64,000 bases of DNA from Cephalotus follicularis (GCA_001972305.1 BDDD01000716.1:186001-250000), one strand, 5' to 3'; shown: positions 11,613 through 21,675, numbered from the stretch's first letter. Translations and numbers: made by a program. Notes: a model not told the origin generated them from the sequence alone.

Positions 11613-13219
11613 TCTCACTTTTGGAGTATGATTAATATGATTATCATATGAATGGATTGGTGGGAATGTATATCACGGGTCGAATCGTGGGGGTTTACTC
11701 TCGCGATTCAGGGCATGACATTACTGTTGCAGACTAGGCATATCCCGAGGATGGAAGGAAACCTATGATGAGCAGACCTGCTTAATGCTTTCCAGAGCAT
11801 ACCTGAAATATGTTGAGCAGAATAGGAAGCATGTGGGATTGTAAATCTGCTATGGAGAGAGAGTTGGCTTACCTTACGCTAAAGGCATATATGAAAAAGG
11901 ATTTAAGTATTTTTAAGGCCCAAAGATGCGGCCCAATCCTTACTCCCTCTAGTATGGCCCAAATTATGCTGAATACATGTGAAAAATTCAGCAAAGTTCT
12001 ACACTATTCTCAAGGGTTCTAGAGCATTCCATACTTAGTATCTCCTTAGCCTTATAAATAGGGAAGAATAGCAAATCTTGCTCTCTTTGGCAGAATCATA
12101 TCAACTTACAAGCTCCCCAATGGTTCTTCAATTTTCAAGGAGATCAAGCTTGTAACAGAGTTATGATCCTTCCTTCTAGTACATGAAGGTAAGCTCATCA
12201 CTTCATTGCTAGGATTTGTGGAGATGTTGTATTTATATCTCAACTTTTGGGAAGGCTGATTGAAGTAATGAATAAAGCTAGATAGTAAAAGATGTTTGGA
12301 TTATAATTGGAGCAAAGTATTATAGATTAATTATCAAGTTTCTTCCTTTAAATTTCGGGTTCCATGATGGAAAGCAGAATTGATGTTTTCTATGGTTTAA
12401 AAGGATGATTAAGGGGAGTTATTGTATGTTAGTAACTTGTGGACTAAGAAATGAAAGCATATTAGTATTGAGATAATCATTAAGAAGCCTTAAATATGTT
12501 GGCTTCCATTATTACATGATAAGAGATTGATTAACTCCTTTGCTTTAATGAAAAACTTGGTAATACTAATTTAGAATCAAGGGTAACATGGAGAATATAG
12601 CCTTGGTATGGCATATATGTTCATTACCTGCATCTTTCTCGTATAAGCATAGGAAATACGCTTATTGAAATTTTCATGTGATGACAATTGTAGACGTGGA
12701 TACGGTAGTTGATCCGGAACATCGGGAGACTAGTCCGCGATAGAGGATTACAATAATCTGTGAGTGGGACAATCTCTTCCTTCTATTATCTTGAAACTTC
12801 TGTTGATATGTGCCCTTTTGTATCTGTGTTATATGATGATTAAATCGATATTTGAGTCCCGTATGTCTTATGTTGAGCTTGATTGTTGATTGTGATGTGA
12901 TTTAAGAGCATATGAGTGCTCGAATTTTCGGTGACAAGGTCACCTTCCCATTTATGGATCCTTGACAATATGATATCATGCTTTCTACTCTGATGCTGGT
13001 ACCTTGTGACCTATCATATATGATATCGGTCGAGGGTGAGGTATACGTACGACGCTCAACTCTCCTTAGCATGCCCATTGGTCTATGTGGGGTGTTATGT
13101 GAGAACTACCCCGAGGTATCCATAACCTAGATCTGCGGTATACTATTGTCTATAATTGTATGCTGAGTGTGAGTGCAACAGAGCTCCGTTACTCACCCTT
13201 TGGACCGCATTTGATTATC

Positions 13220-13560
13220 TAATGTTGTATTGCTTCTCGGTGAGGGTAGGGTACGTGCAGAGGACACGTAGGCCCCTCATGCAAGGTATGGATGTTATGC
13301 TTACCATAGGCACTCTGTACCGGTGTATGAAGGATGATGTACACATCCTGTAGCCTATTGGCCTATGATTATTGCTGCACCAGCTGATATTGAGATGTTT
13401 TGCACGTATGCTCGAACAAGGGTGGGGTGTGTGTGGTGACACGTAGGCCCCTCGGAAGAGGGTGGGTTGCATGCAGCATAGTAGGCCCCTCGATGAGGGT
13501 GGGGTACGTGCGGCGACACGTAGGCCCCTTGTCGAGGGTGGGGTGCTACGTTGTAGGCCT
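13220..13560. repeat. Tandem units (GTAGGCCCCTC / GAGGGTGGGGT) in LTR A
   Basis: Four to five imperfect units of about 47 bp, each holding GAGGGTGGGGTACGTG and ACACGTAGGCCCCT, with one more distant unit at 13230. Confidence 0.75.
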
Positions 13561-14329
13561 GTAATGGGTTGACATGAGATGATGAGGTTCTATTTGCACC
13601 AACATCCCCGGATTTTTTTTTATGATATTCATATATGGGCACATTTCTTGATTATGATTATGTATCATATTCGTAAGTCTTGATACTGGTTTTCTTGTAC
13701 TCGTGAAGTACTATCTTAGTTGAGATTAGCTCAGTAAACTTTATTGTTGAGTTATGAGTTCTTTCTTTTGGAGTCTCCTTGATGTTATTTTCATTCCCTG
13801 GATTATTCATTTTATTCATGGCGTTATATCTATCCATTATTGTTCATGTCGTATCGCTTTCATTCAGCGCATCCCGTTTTGGTATGGATGCAGTAGGGAA
13901 TGACTTGTCCCAACTCACTTAGTCATTTGGACTAAGCCCTTCACAGTTATATTTTTCAGATGAGGCAGCAAAGGACGATCCACCTGATCCACCAGACCAG
14001 TGGCACTTGAATTTACTAAAGGTAGACCACGGGAGTACAGGCACCTTTCTCTGGTAAAGTTAGCCAGTATCACATGCATGCATGGGGACATACAGGATTG
14101 TTATTAAGTTTATGTTTGATAACTGGAATTATTATGAAATGTTGATATAGTTGGAATAATAATGGTTCTGGATGGTAAATATGTTGAAATATAGTATTTT
14201 AAAAATTGACTGTGGTATTCTTGTGACGGATTGAAGTAAATTAATTGATGATTCCTCCTACGAGAGTGTGGAGATATATATATATTGTGGTTGAACTGCA
14301 GATTTTTTGTAACTGTTGTCGATGTTATA

Positions 14330-14700
14330 CTAGTCAGAGCTCGAAGAGCTGAAGGAAGAGCTCAAAAATGATAAGGCAGAGCTCAGACTATGGAAGGCAG
14401 AGCTCCGGGTGCCAGAGCAGACCTCGGAGAAAGAGGTCAGAGCTCAAAACCCAGAGTCAGACCTTGGTGCCTTGAAGGCAGACCTCGGGAGTAAAGGCAA
14501 GAGGTAGACATTAGAGCATAAAGCTCGAAGTCAGACCTCTAAGTCTGAAGGCAGACCTCAGAGGTAAAATTCAGACCTCATAGTAAAGAAGCTAAGGTAG
14601 AGCTCAAAGCTTGACGACAGACCTCAGGGCAGAGGTCAACCTTGGATTATAGAAGCTTAAGTAGAGCTTGGAAAGCTAAGGCAGACCTCGGCACGTAACG
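14330..14700. repeat. AGAGCTC / GCAGACCTC short-unit array near the 3' end of LTR A
   Basis: Alternating variants of AGAGCTCAGA and GGCAGACCTCGG, about 25-bp spacing, matching in inverted orientation the array at 90-350 in A'. Confidence 0.75.
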
Positions 14701-14845
14701 CCTGCTCTCTGCTAAAAAAACGTTGTTTGGTGTACATAGCTAGTTATAGAATAGAGATCAAGGAGAAGAAATAAGTTAGGAAGATATAAGGTTAAGTATA
14801 TTAGTTAAGCATGGCTCGTCTGGTGTTAGGGGACCGGTCGTGTCA

Positions 14846-14935
14846 ATATCGACTTATCCTCTTCTGATACGTCGCTACTTTGGTCGCCGCTTTATCTCTA
14901 AGCTCCTCTATGAAATCCAAATTGTTGGTTAGATA
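14846..14935 (-). pseudogene. G1 pol fragment: integrase C-terminal region
   Basis: The minus strand encodes NLDFIEELRDKAATKVATYQ then KRISRY. This is the conserved segment before the integrase C-terminal domain, matching LLDLVGELRDKAAIRVAAYQ in G2 (44500-44560). It stops at LTR A (14845). Upstream of it the homology ends at about 14935, where AT-rich non-G1 DNA begins. Confidence 0.85.
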
Positions 14936-14939
14936 ATTT

Positions 14940-15816
14940 GATAAACTAAGACTATGCTTTATAACTAATTCAATAACAACATATATATAAATCATACTAT
15001 GACAATAGCCTATATTTAATTTGTAGTCTTGAACTTTTTTCCCCTCTAAAAAAATAGACACAATCATAAGACTTTTAAATCCAAATGAATTACGAAGAGA
15101 TCCATATTATAGATTATTATTGTAGATAAATATGTTCATATATATTATTATAGACATTTGGAAGTGCACTACCACTTAGAAAATTTTATGTTTTCTTGTT
15201 TAGGTATTTTAACTCACATATAAAGTGTAATAATACTAATAAGTACTATTGAAACCACAATTGAAATACATTCAACTCAAATAATAAAATTAAAGAATAC
15301 AACACAATTCTTGTCACCCTCTTCACATTCACATAATTGCAAGCAAGAAAGAATAGTTTAAAATCAATATCAAGTATAGATTACAAAGCTTAAAGATGAC
15401 AAGTGTATATTGTAGAAAATGCAGAACATATTATTTTTTTAAGAAATGGGAAAAAGTAAAATAAAGAATTGCTTGTCATAGTAAACTTAAAGGGTAATAA
15501 AATGATAATGGCGCATAAACTTTTGAAACTAATGTATTTCACAAATAAAAATACGTGTCATATTTGGATAGAGTAAAATATGAAATAATGAATAAAAAAT
15601 AGAGTATAGACACGTCACAAGTCTTATGTCATCAACTTGTTTCCTCTTATAATTAAATAGATAGTAATAAACTATTTATTACTCTCTATTTTATCAAAAT
15701 CAATAAAAATTTAGGGGGAAAGTCAAAATCTTAACCAAAATCTTAAAATATTATATATAATATGTTTTTTTCTAATCCCTTGGGGGGCAGGTGCCCCCCA
15801 TGTGGATCCGTCCTTG
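14940..15816 (-). mobile_element. AT-rich insertion in G1, one end hAT-like
   Basis: Separates the G1 RNase H region from the integrase end; the roughly 1 kb of integrase core expected here is absent. The right edge, read on the minus strand from 15816, begins CAAGGACGGATCCACATGGG followed by a run of Gs and then TGCCCCCC. This resembles the terminal inverted repeat form (CAGGGGCGGA...) of plant TTF-zinc-finger hAT elements. No matching left end was found, so either the element is truncated or the resemblance is superficial. No coding signal inside. Confidence 0.4.
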
Positions 15817-16346
15817 GGCTAGGGTAAGACCTTTGATGACCGCTTTGTATTCTGATTCATTGTTTGTTGTCTTAAATTGAAAACGCAGAGCATACTGCAG
15901 CATCCATCCATCAGGGCTAATAAGCACCAATCTTGCCTTGCTTCCATTAAAAGAAGAGGGTCCGTCTACATACAATACCCAGAAGCTCTGCTTTGGAACT
16001 TCCTTTTTCGCATCCTCAACTTTTATTTTGTTGGGAGTTCATTTTATTACAATGTCTGCTAAAACATGAGCCTTTATAGTTGTCCTGGGCTCATACCAAA
16101 TGTCGTACTCCCCTTACTCCACACACCATTTAACCAACCTTCCTGAGGTATATGGCTTCCGCATGACCTACCTGACATGTATGTTGGTCAGTACTCTAAT
16201 TGTGTGAGCTTGAAAATACAGTCTGAGCTTGTGAGTAGAGATCTTAACATCATAGGCAAACTTCTCTATCTTTGGATATCTACTCTCTTCCTCATTCAGG
16301 GCTTTACTGTCATAATTGGCAGGTATCTGTAATCTCCCTTCTTCCC
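15817..16346 (-). pseudogene. G1 pol fragment: RT C-terminal end and RNase H
   Basis: The minus strand reads REEGRLQIPANYDSKALN, then RYPKIEKFAYDVKIS and LRLYFQAHTIRVLT. This is the RNase H part of the RT-RH unit and matches G2 at 42730-42890. Further on it reads MYVDGPSSFNGSKARLVL and NNESEYKAVIKGLTLAQ, the start of the second (archaeal-type) RNase H domain seen in Tat elements, with the first catalytic Asp in VDG. It is cut at 16346/16347 by Copia K1 and at 15816/15817 by the hAT-like segment. Several frame breaks. Confidence 0.85.
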
Positions 16347-16371
16347 TGTTGAGTCTCAATCATGGGGAGAT

Positions 16372-17529
16372 TGTTGAGTCTCAATCATATGTTTTAATGA
16401 TTACAAATTTGCATTTAACATGTTTAATTAATGTGCAAGATATTAGAAAGTTCCACAAAAGGCAAAAATCATCTGCAGGGAAAAGACATCGACCTTCAAG
16501 AAAAGACATCGACATCCGTACAAAAGACATCGATCCCTATAAGGAAGACATCGACGTCTTAGGGTGTAAAAGTTACAGGTCAAAATTTATTGATCACATC
16601 GATCCTTTCTCGTGAAGACATCGACGTCGATGAAAAGAAGTCGATCCCTTTCCATAGACATCGACGCCTTTCTAGACCTATCTGCAATTCCCAGAAAAGA
16701 CATCGACCCCTATAGAAGAAGTCGATGTGATGATAATAGATTCAAATGTCTAGACATATTCCCAGCAAAGACATCAATGCCTTTAAAAAGACATCGACGT
16801 CTTTTTAAATGGATTGACCCGGGAAACATGGAACGGGTAGTAAACGCACTTACAACGGCTAGTAACAGTCAAAGACATCGACGCCTTTATAAAGACATCG
16901 ACGTCTTTATGTCAGCAAAGACAAAAACAAAGCTGCATCAACATTTTTTTATCCAAAATGTCCAAGACTTTTGCAACGGCTATAATCTGAAGAATGCTAT
17001 AAATACAAGCCAAGAAACAAGCTCAAAGCGACTAGAGAACAAGACTTTGATCATCTAACATCCAAGCTAAACTTGCACATCTACAAAGAGAAAGACATCA
17101 AGCTTTTGTTTACACTTTCATATCCAACCTTTGAGAGGTTACTTGTAAACACAAACTATCTTTACAAATCCTTCTTTGTAAAAAGGGTGTTGAAACCCTT
17201 GGTGAGAATTTAGAGGGGAGTGAACCCTTGTAAGGTGTTTGATTGATTTGCACCCGGAACCCAAAATCAAGTGTAAGGTGGTTTGCTTTGATATGCACCC
17301 GTAAGCCGAAAATCAAAGGTTGCTAGTGGATTTTAGTGGAAACTCAAGAGGTTCTTGAGAAAGTGGACGTAGGCACGGATTTGCCGAACCACTATAAATT
17401 CGTTTGCACACTCTCTAACTCTTATCTATTTAATTTATTTTTTCTTGTGTGTTTGTTTATATTCATTGCTTAATTTGTTAATTCCGCAAACAAATTGTTA
17501 CTTATTAAAGGTTTCCATATAGTCTTTTC
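16372..17529 (+). repeat. K1 5' LTR
   Basis: About 1158 bp from TGTTGAGTCTC to TCTTTTCA, directly before the primer-binding site. It holds a candidate TATA box (CTATAAATAC near 16997) and, at 16485-16915, an array of AAGACATCGACG units. The partial 3' LTR at 19793 matches it closely apart from an indel of about 45 bp (two repeat units) and a few substitutions. Confidence 0.9.
16485..16915. repeat. AAAGACATCGACGTCTTT-type iteron array in K1 5' LTR
   Basis: About 14 units, many with the partly palindromic GACATCGACGTC core, others ATCGACGCCTTT or GTCGATCCC. Copy number differs between the two LTRs of this same element. Confidence 0.85.
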
Positions 17530-17530
17530 A

Positions 17531-17544
17531 ATTGGTATCAGAGA
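17531..17544 (+). other. K1 primer-binding site
   Basis: TTGGTATCAGAGA directly follows the LTR and matches the usual plant Copia PBS complementary to initiator methionine tRNA (TGGTATCAGAGC). Confidence 0.85.
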
Positions 17545-17585
17545 GGTTATCTCATAATTCTTAATTGTTAGAGATATAAAGATCC

Positions 17586-19256
17586 ATGGCAAACCAAATG
17601 AATCTAAACATAGGATTAGAAGGTTCCTCCATTACTAGACCTCCGTTCTTTGACGGAATTAACTATAGTTTTTGGAATACTAGAATGACTATATTTTTAC
17701 AATCCTTAGACTATCAATTATGGCATATTATTGTAAATGGTCCTAGGATGCCCACAAGAACAATAGAAGGAGTAGTCTCTCCTAAACCCGAAAATGAATA
17801 TAATGATAATGACTTTAGGATGCTCCAATTAAATTCTAAAACCAAACATGTTTTATTTTGTGTCGTTGGCCCGAATGAATTTAATCGGATATCTTCTTGT
17901 GATTCGGCAAAAGAAATGTGGGATTTGCTAGAAGTTACATATGAAGGCACGAATCAAGTAAAAGAATCTAAGATTAGCATGCTTGTACATGAGTATGAAT
18001 TGTTTATGATGTATAATGATGAAAGTATTAGTGATATGTTTACTCGCTTTACTACCATTATTAACTCTCTTAAGAATCTTGGCAAATCCTATCCTAATCA
18101 AGAACTTGTAAGGAAAATCTTAAGGTGCTTACCAAAGAGTTGGACGCCTAAAGTGACGGCCATTGAGGAGGCTAAAGATCTCTCCACTCTCCCACTCGAA
18201 CAACTTCTTGGTTCCTTGATGACACATGAGACAACAATGAAGAATCATGAGAATGTGGAAGTCAAGAAGAAGAATTCAATCGCTTTTAAAGCTTCAAAGG
18301 AAGATAGTGAAAGTGATGAAGATGGAGATGTGGCACTTATCACTTCCCAATTCAAAAGATTTCTCAAAAATCAAAAAGGGAAAAAGACTTTCAAAAAGAA
18401 TTTCCCTCAAGATGAAGAGTCAAGCAAAAGGGAAGAACCAACATGCTACGAATGCAAAAAGCCCGGCCACTTCAAAAATGAGTGTCCAAACCTTAAAAAG
18501 AAAGAACAATTCAAGAAAAAGAATGAATGCTTCAAGAAGAAGAAAGCGATGGTAGACACATGGTCGGATAGTGATCCCTCAAGCTCCGAAGAGGAAAGCG
18601 ATGAAGAAGTTGCACACATTGCTTACATGGCAATTGAGGATGAAGAAGAAAATGAGGTAAATTTTACTTTCGATGAATTGCAAAATGCCTATGAGAAATT
18701 ATATGTTGAATATGAAAATGTTTGTTTGAAAAATAAGTCTCTAAAGAAAAATGCTATTTCTATGTCTAATGAATTAGAAATTCTAAAAAATGAAAATAGC
18801 AAATATGTGAATGAAATTGAATCTCTAAAGGATAAGAATAGCTTCTATTTGAATGAGATTGACGTTTTAAATGTTTCTTCAAAATTGTCAAATGATTTTA
18901 TGGAAGAAAATGAAAAGCTAAAAATTGAGATTGATGCTTTGAAGAAATCTTTTTCCACCTTTTCAAATAGTAGTGCTAAATTGGATAACTTATTAGGTTT
19001 ACAAAGGTGTGTGTTTGACAAAGCCGGTCTTGGCTATGAAGAAATGAAAAATGTCAAACATTTTAACAATTTCTATGTTAAGAAAAATGAGCATAAAATT
19101 GTTTGCAATTATTGTGGTAGATTAGGACATATTTCTACCTCTTGCATTTATAGAAATAATTTTTGCTATGGTAAAAGTAGAAAGATTTGGGTTCCAAAAG
19201 TAACTCTCGTGACTAACTTGCAAGGACCCAAGTTCAAATGGGTACCAAAAACATAA
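17586..19256 (+). CDS. K1 Gag, Copia type, intact (556 aa)
   Basis: Capsid/nucleocapsid protein of a Ty1/Copia element (SIRE-like style), uninterrupted over 556 codons. The N-terminus (MANQMNLNIG...RPPFFDGINYSFW) is the usual start of these polyproteins. Residues about 50-220 are the capsid-like region (UBN2/gag type). A lysine-rich segment is followed by a first zinc knuckle CYECKKPGHFKNEC (about 284-297), an acidic Ser/Glu stretch, a long coiled-coil region rich in Lys/Glu/Asn (about 355-460), and a second knuckle CNYCGRLGHISTSC (about 509-522). It ends WVPKT followed by TAA, where pol would normally continue. The start was chosen as the first ATG after the PBS. With no pol downstream the element depends on another Copia element. 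The lack of stops is notable beside the ruined elements around it. Confidence 0.9.
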   Translation: MANQMNLNIGLEGSSITRPPFFDGINYSFWNTRMTIFLQSLDYQLWHIIVNGPRMPTRTIEGVVSPKPENEYNDNDFRMLQLNSKTKHVLFCVVGPNEFNRISSCDSAKEMWDLLEVTYEGTNQVKESKISMLVHEYELFMMYNDESISDMFTRFTTIINSLKNLGKSYPNQELVRKILRCLPKSWTPKVTAIEEAKDLSTLPLEQLLGSLMTHETTMKNHENVEVKKKNSIAFKASKEDSESDEDGDVALITSQFKRFLKNQKGKKTFKKNFPQDEESSKREEPTCYECKKPGHFKNECPNLKKKEQFKKKNECFKKKKAMVDTWSDSDPSSSEEESDEEVAHIAYMAIEDEEENEVNFTFDELQNAYEKLYVEYENVCLKNKSLKKNAISMSNELEILKNENSKYVNEIESLKDKNSFYLNEIDVLNVSSKLSNDFMEENEKLKIEIDALKKSFSTFSNSSAKLDNLLGLQRCVFDKAGLGYEEMKNVKHFNNFYVKKNEHKIVCNYCGRLGHISTSCIYRNNFCYGKSRKIWVPKVTLVTNLQGPKFKWVPKT

Positions 19257-19792
19257 ACCTTGTTTTTGTAGGTGTACTTGGAGTAAATTTCAAGATGATC
19301 AAGTACACAAATTTGGGGAGAAAGCCTTTGTTGAGGGGGAGGTAACATTTTTTTTACAATAAAAAATTGCTCTCATTGATTTAATCTTTATCCAACAATT
19401 GGTATCTCTCAAATTTTTTATGATATTGATAACTTTAAATGGATTTTATTTCAAATGTTATTCCTTTATTATCCCTTTAAAATTGTTTACATTGGTATCA
19501 ATTTTGTTAAAATACTCTTTTTGATGCTAACAAAAAGGGGGAGAATGCTTATGATTTATGATTAAGGAAAAATTGATACCCTATGTTAAGGGGGAGTTTA
19601 TGGTAAAAGGGAAGCTAGATAAGATTTACTTGCATAAATCGTTATTTTTTGAAAAATGAAAATTAGATATCATATTAAGGGGGAGTATATCTAAAGTTTT
19701 TATGTTGGTATCTAAAAGAAAATATTTTTTTGAAATGTCATATATTTTTTCATAATGAAGCAAATTTTTGTAATCATCAAAAAGAGGGAGAT
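19257..19792 (+). other. K1 3' internal region and polypurine tracts
   Basis: Non-coding, AT-rich. Contains repeated AAGGGGGAG-like tracts (about 19535, 19590, 19679) and AAAAAGAGGGAGAT directly before the 3' LTR, the likely primer for plus-strand synthesis. Confidence 0.75.
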
Positions 19793-20064
19793 TGTTGAGT
19801 CTCAATCATATGTTTTAATGATTACAAATTTGCATTTAACATGTTTACTTAATGTGCAAGATATTAGAAAGTTCCACAAAAGGCAAAAATCATCTGTAGG
19901 GAAAAGACATCGACCTTCAAGAAAAGACATCGACGTCTTAGGGTGCAAAAGTTACACGTCAAAATTGATTGATCACATCGATCCTTTCTCGTGAAGACAT
20001 CGACGTCGATGAAAAGAAGTCGATCCCTTTCCATAGACATCGACGCCTTTCTAGACCTATCTGC
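19793..20064 (+). repeat. K1 3' LTR, truncated
   Basis: Matches the first part of the 5' LTR from TGTTGAGTCTC to CTAGACCTATCTGC, with two iteron units fewer. It then breaks off inside the LTR and continues directly as LTR D1. Confidence 0.9.
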
Positions 20065-21675
20065 CCAATTGATCTCGGGATAGCGTTTGAGGTAGGGGTA
20101 ATGACATATTTTGGAAGATATGAGTATGCATATCATGTATGGTTATTTTCTGCTTGATTGCATGCATTGATTGGTTTTGTATTAGGCATTGAAATATACA
20201 ACCTGCTACTGCCTGCATTTTCTGGGCAAAGCAGTCGACTGTTCTTCATGGTAGTCGACTACTCAATCTATCTAGTCGACTGTTAAGAGAAAACAGTCGA
20301 CTACTCAATCAAAACAGCCGACTATCCTTGAGAACAGCCGACTGTCCTGGGTTAAAATTCTAATATAGGTCCTGTTTGGGCCTCAATTTAAATGTAATTA
20401 ACTTGGCCTCCATATGGATGATTAGAACAATCAATCCTGGCCTTATATACAATTACATTTCCGAAACTAAACAAGTAGGCACTCATTGTGTGAGTTGCAC
20501 ACGAATGACTATGGCATGCTAATTACCTCATTGAATGTCTTGAATTGCTATTATGCTTCACTGTTTGTTGTATATACTACTGTCATAATTCGTATATACT
20601 GCCTAAGTGTTCTTCAACACTATTATCACTTATCTTCATTGATTAAACCAAACTAAGTGCTATAAGCACGGATATGGATTTTACTAATGGTTTCAAAATG
20701 AATACTTATTGCCAATGAGTTGCTACTCCTCCTATGAGAGGAACCTACTGTTTTGTTCTCCAACTGGGAACCACTACTGTATTGATATCGTTTTCCTCTT
20801 AAGAGATGTACGATCACTGAATTGTTATATGTTTCCAAAGAAAACAACTACTATATTGCATATTATATATATATGTAATATTACTACTGAATTGATTGAA
20901 TTGATTGTCTATGTTATTGCCGATTAGTCGAGTGATGGAAGATGTCACTGGCTAACGGAGGTGGTCCTATGTGCCAGGAGTTGGCTAGAGTACACACCCA
21001 AACTATCTGCAATGCAGATCTTATTGTTAAAATGCCCGCTAATGCCGGTAGTAAATGTTACCTTATCTATCATCTTCGGAGTGTATGGTGATAGATAGGT
21101 GGCGCACAGTTGGTGCTAGGAGTTAGCGACATGTGACACCCAAACCACAGTATGAATTGATTGTACCCTTGTGCGGTATTCTTGCATTGTATTGTCTATG
21201 GCCACTTGGCATGGTTGCTTATATATTGGAATACCTATTAAATATATTTTCAATATAAAATGTCATACATGTTGCATTTATATATTCCTTAGCATGCATT
21301 ATCTTCCTACTTAGCCAAGTGAGGGCAACGGTTAACCCCTACAATTCAGATTAAGCGAAGACGTACGGGAGGTGCTGTTGGAGCTTTGGAGAGTTGCTTT
21401 TCTATCTTAAGGTTGTTATTTTTATGATGTACTGTATTGTAATGAACGGTTCATACCTCGTGACGCTGTTGTACTTTCCTTATGTATAAGGATATTGTTG
21501 GATTATGCTTGCACGTAGTATGGGCTGCGTGCGGATGACTTGTATTTTATATTCCGGCTTATTGAATGCTTCAGCTTATATATGAATTGTTGAATGGAAT
21601 GCTAGAATATTATATTTATTTATGATATCACCATATATGCTTGTGTCTAATGGAACCAAAGGGCGGGGTGTGACA
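20065..21675 (+). mobile_element. LTR D1 (5' part deleted, Gypsy-type)
   Basis: Starts in the middle of the LTR: the first bases (GATCTCGGGATAGCGTTTGA) match D2 near 63760, about 860 bp into D2. It ends GGGCGGGGTGTGACA followed by TCAAC. The minus-strand G1 frame resumes at 21676. An array of AGTCGACT palindromes lies at 20229-20352. The missing part and the K1 LTR end were probably lost in one deletion. Confidence 0.8.
20229..20352. repeat. Palindromic AGTCGACT array in LTR D1
   Basis: Six units of 20-25 bp with CAGTCGACTGTT, AGTCGACTACTC or CAGCCGACTGTCC. Similar arrays are in D2 at 62941-63025 and 63929-64000. Confidence 0.85.

Larger units (their letters stand above)
8751..11720 (+). mobile_element. 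Solo LTR C (2970 bp, relative of LTR B), inserted in LTR A
   Basis: Begins TGTAATGTCC and ends GGGCATGACA, with exact TTACT duplications. No internal region. It is a diverged member of the LTR B family: the ends correspond, and so does the segment with CGACCTGCCGACC...TGGCAGTGC. It carries an iteron array at 9935-10130, a 33-bp tandem array at 10690-10791 and a GA microsatellite at 11577-11611. ORFs at 8736-9093 are low-complexity shadows. Confidence 0.9.
8231..14845 (+). mobile_element. Solo LTR A (about 3.6 kb without insert), host of solo LTR C
   Basis: Starts TGTAACACCC at 8231 and ends GTCGTGTCA at 14845. Flanks are ATATG (8226-8230) and ATATC (14846-14850), a 5-bp duplication with one mismatch. 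LTR C (8751-11720) sits inside and splits A into 8231-8750 and 11726-14845. A holds short repeats of the GAGCAGACCTGC type (8510-8640), a candidate TATA box (CTTATAAATAGG near 12050), a tandem array at 13220-13560 and a terminal array at 14330-14700. It is the inverted homologue of A' (1-2956). No internal retrotransposon region is present. Confidence 0.8.
16347..20064 (+). mobile_element. Copia element K1, gag-only, non-autonomous, 3' end deleted
   Basis: Order: a 17-bp copy of the LTR start (16347-16363), an 8-bp purine segment GGGGAGAT, full 5' LTR (16372-17529), PBS, gag (17586-19256), a short 3' region with several GGGGGAG tracts, polypurine tract, and a truncated 3' LTR (19793-20064). 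No protease, integrase, RT or RNase H is present, so it would need a helper. It interrupts G1 at 16346 (flank TTCCC). The right junction is a deletion fusing it to LTR D1. Confidence 0.9.

Noticed and set aside
16485..16915. CRISPR-like array of short repeats
   Set aside because: Units lack constant length and unique spacers, lie inside a plant Copia LTR, and recur in the partner LTR; CRISPR is not expected in a plant nuclear genome.
16316..17058. ORFs of 99 and 148 codons in the K1 5' LTR
   Set aside because: Translations of the iteron array (KDIDPY/RHRRL repeats); not conserved as protein.
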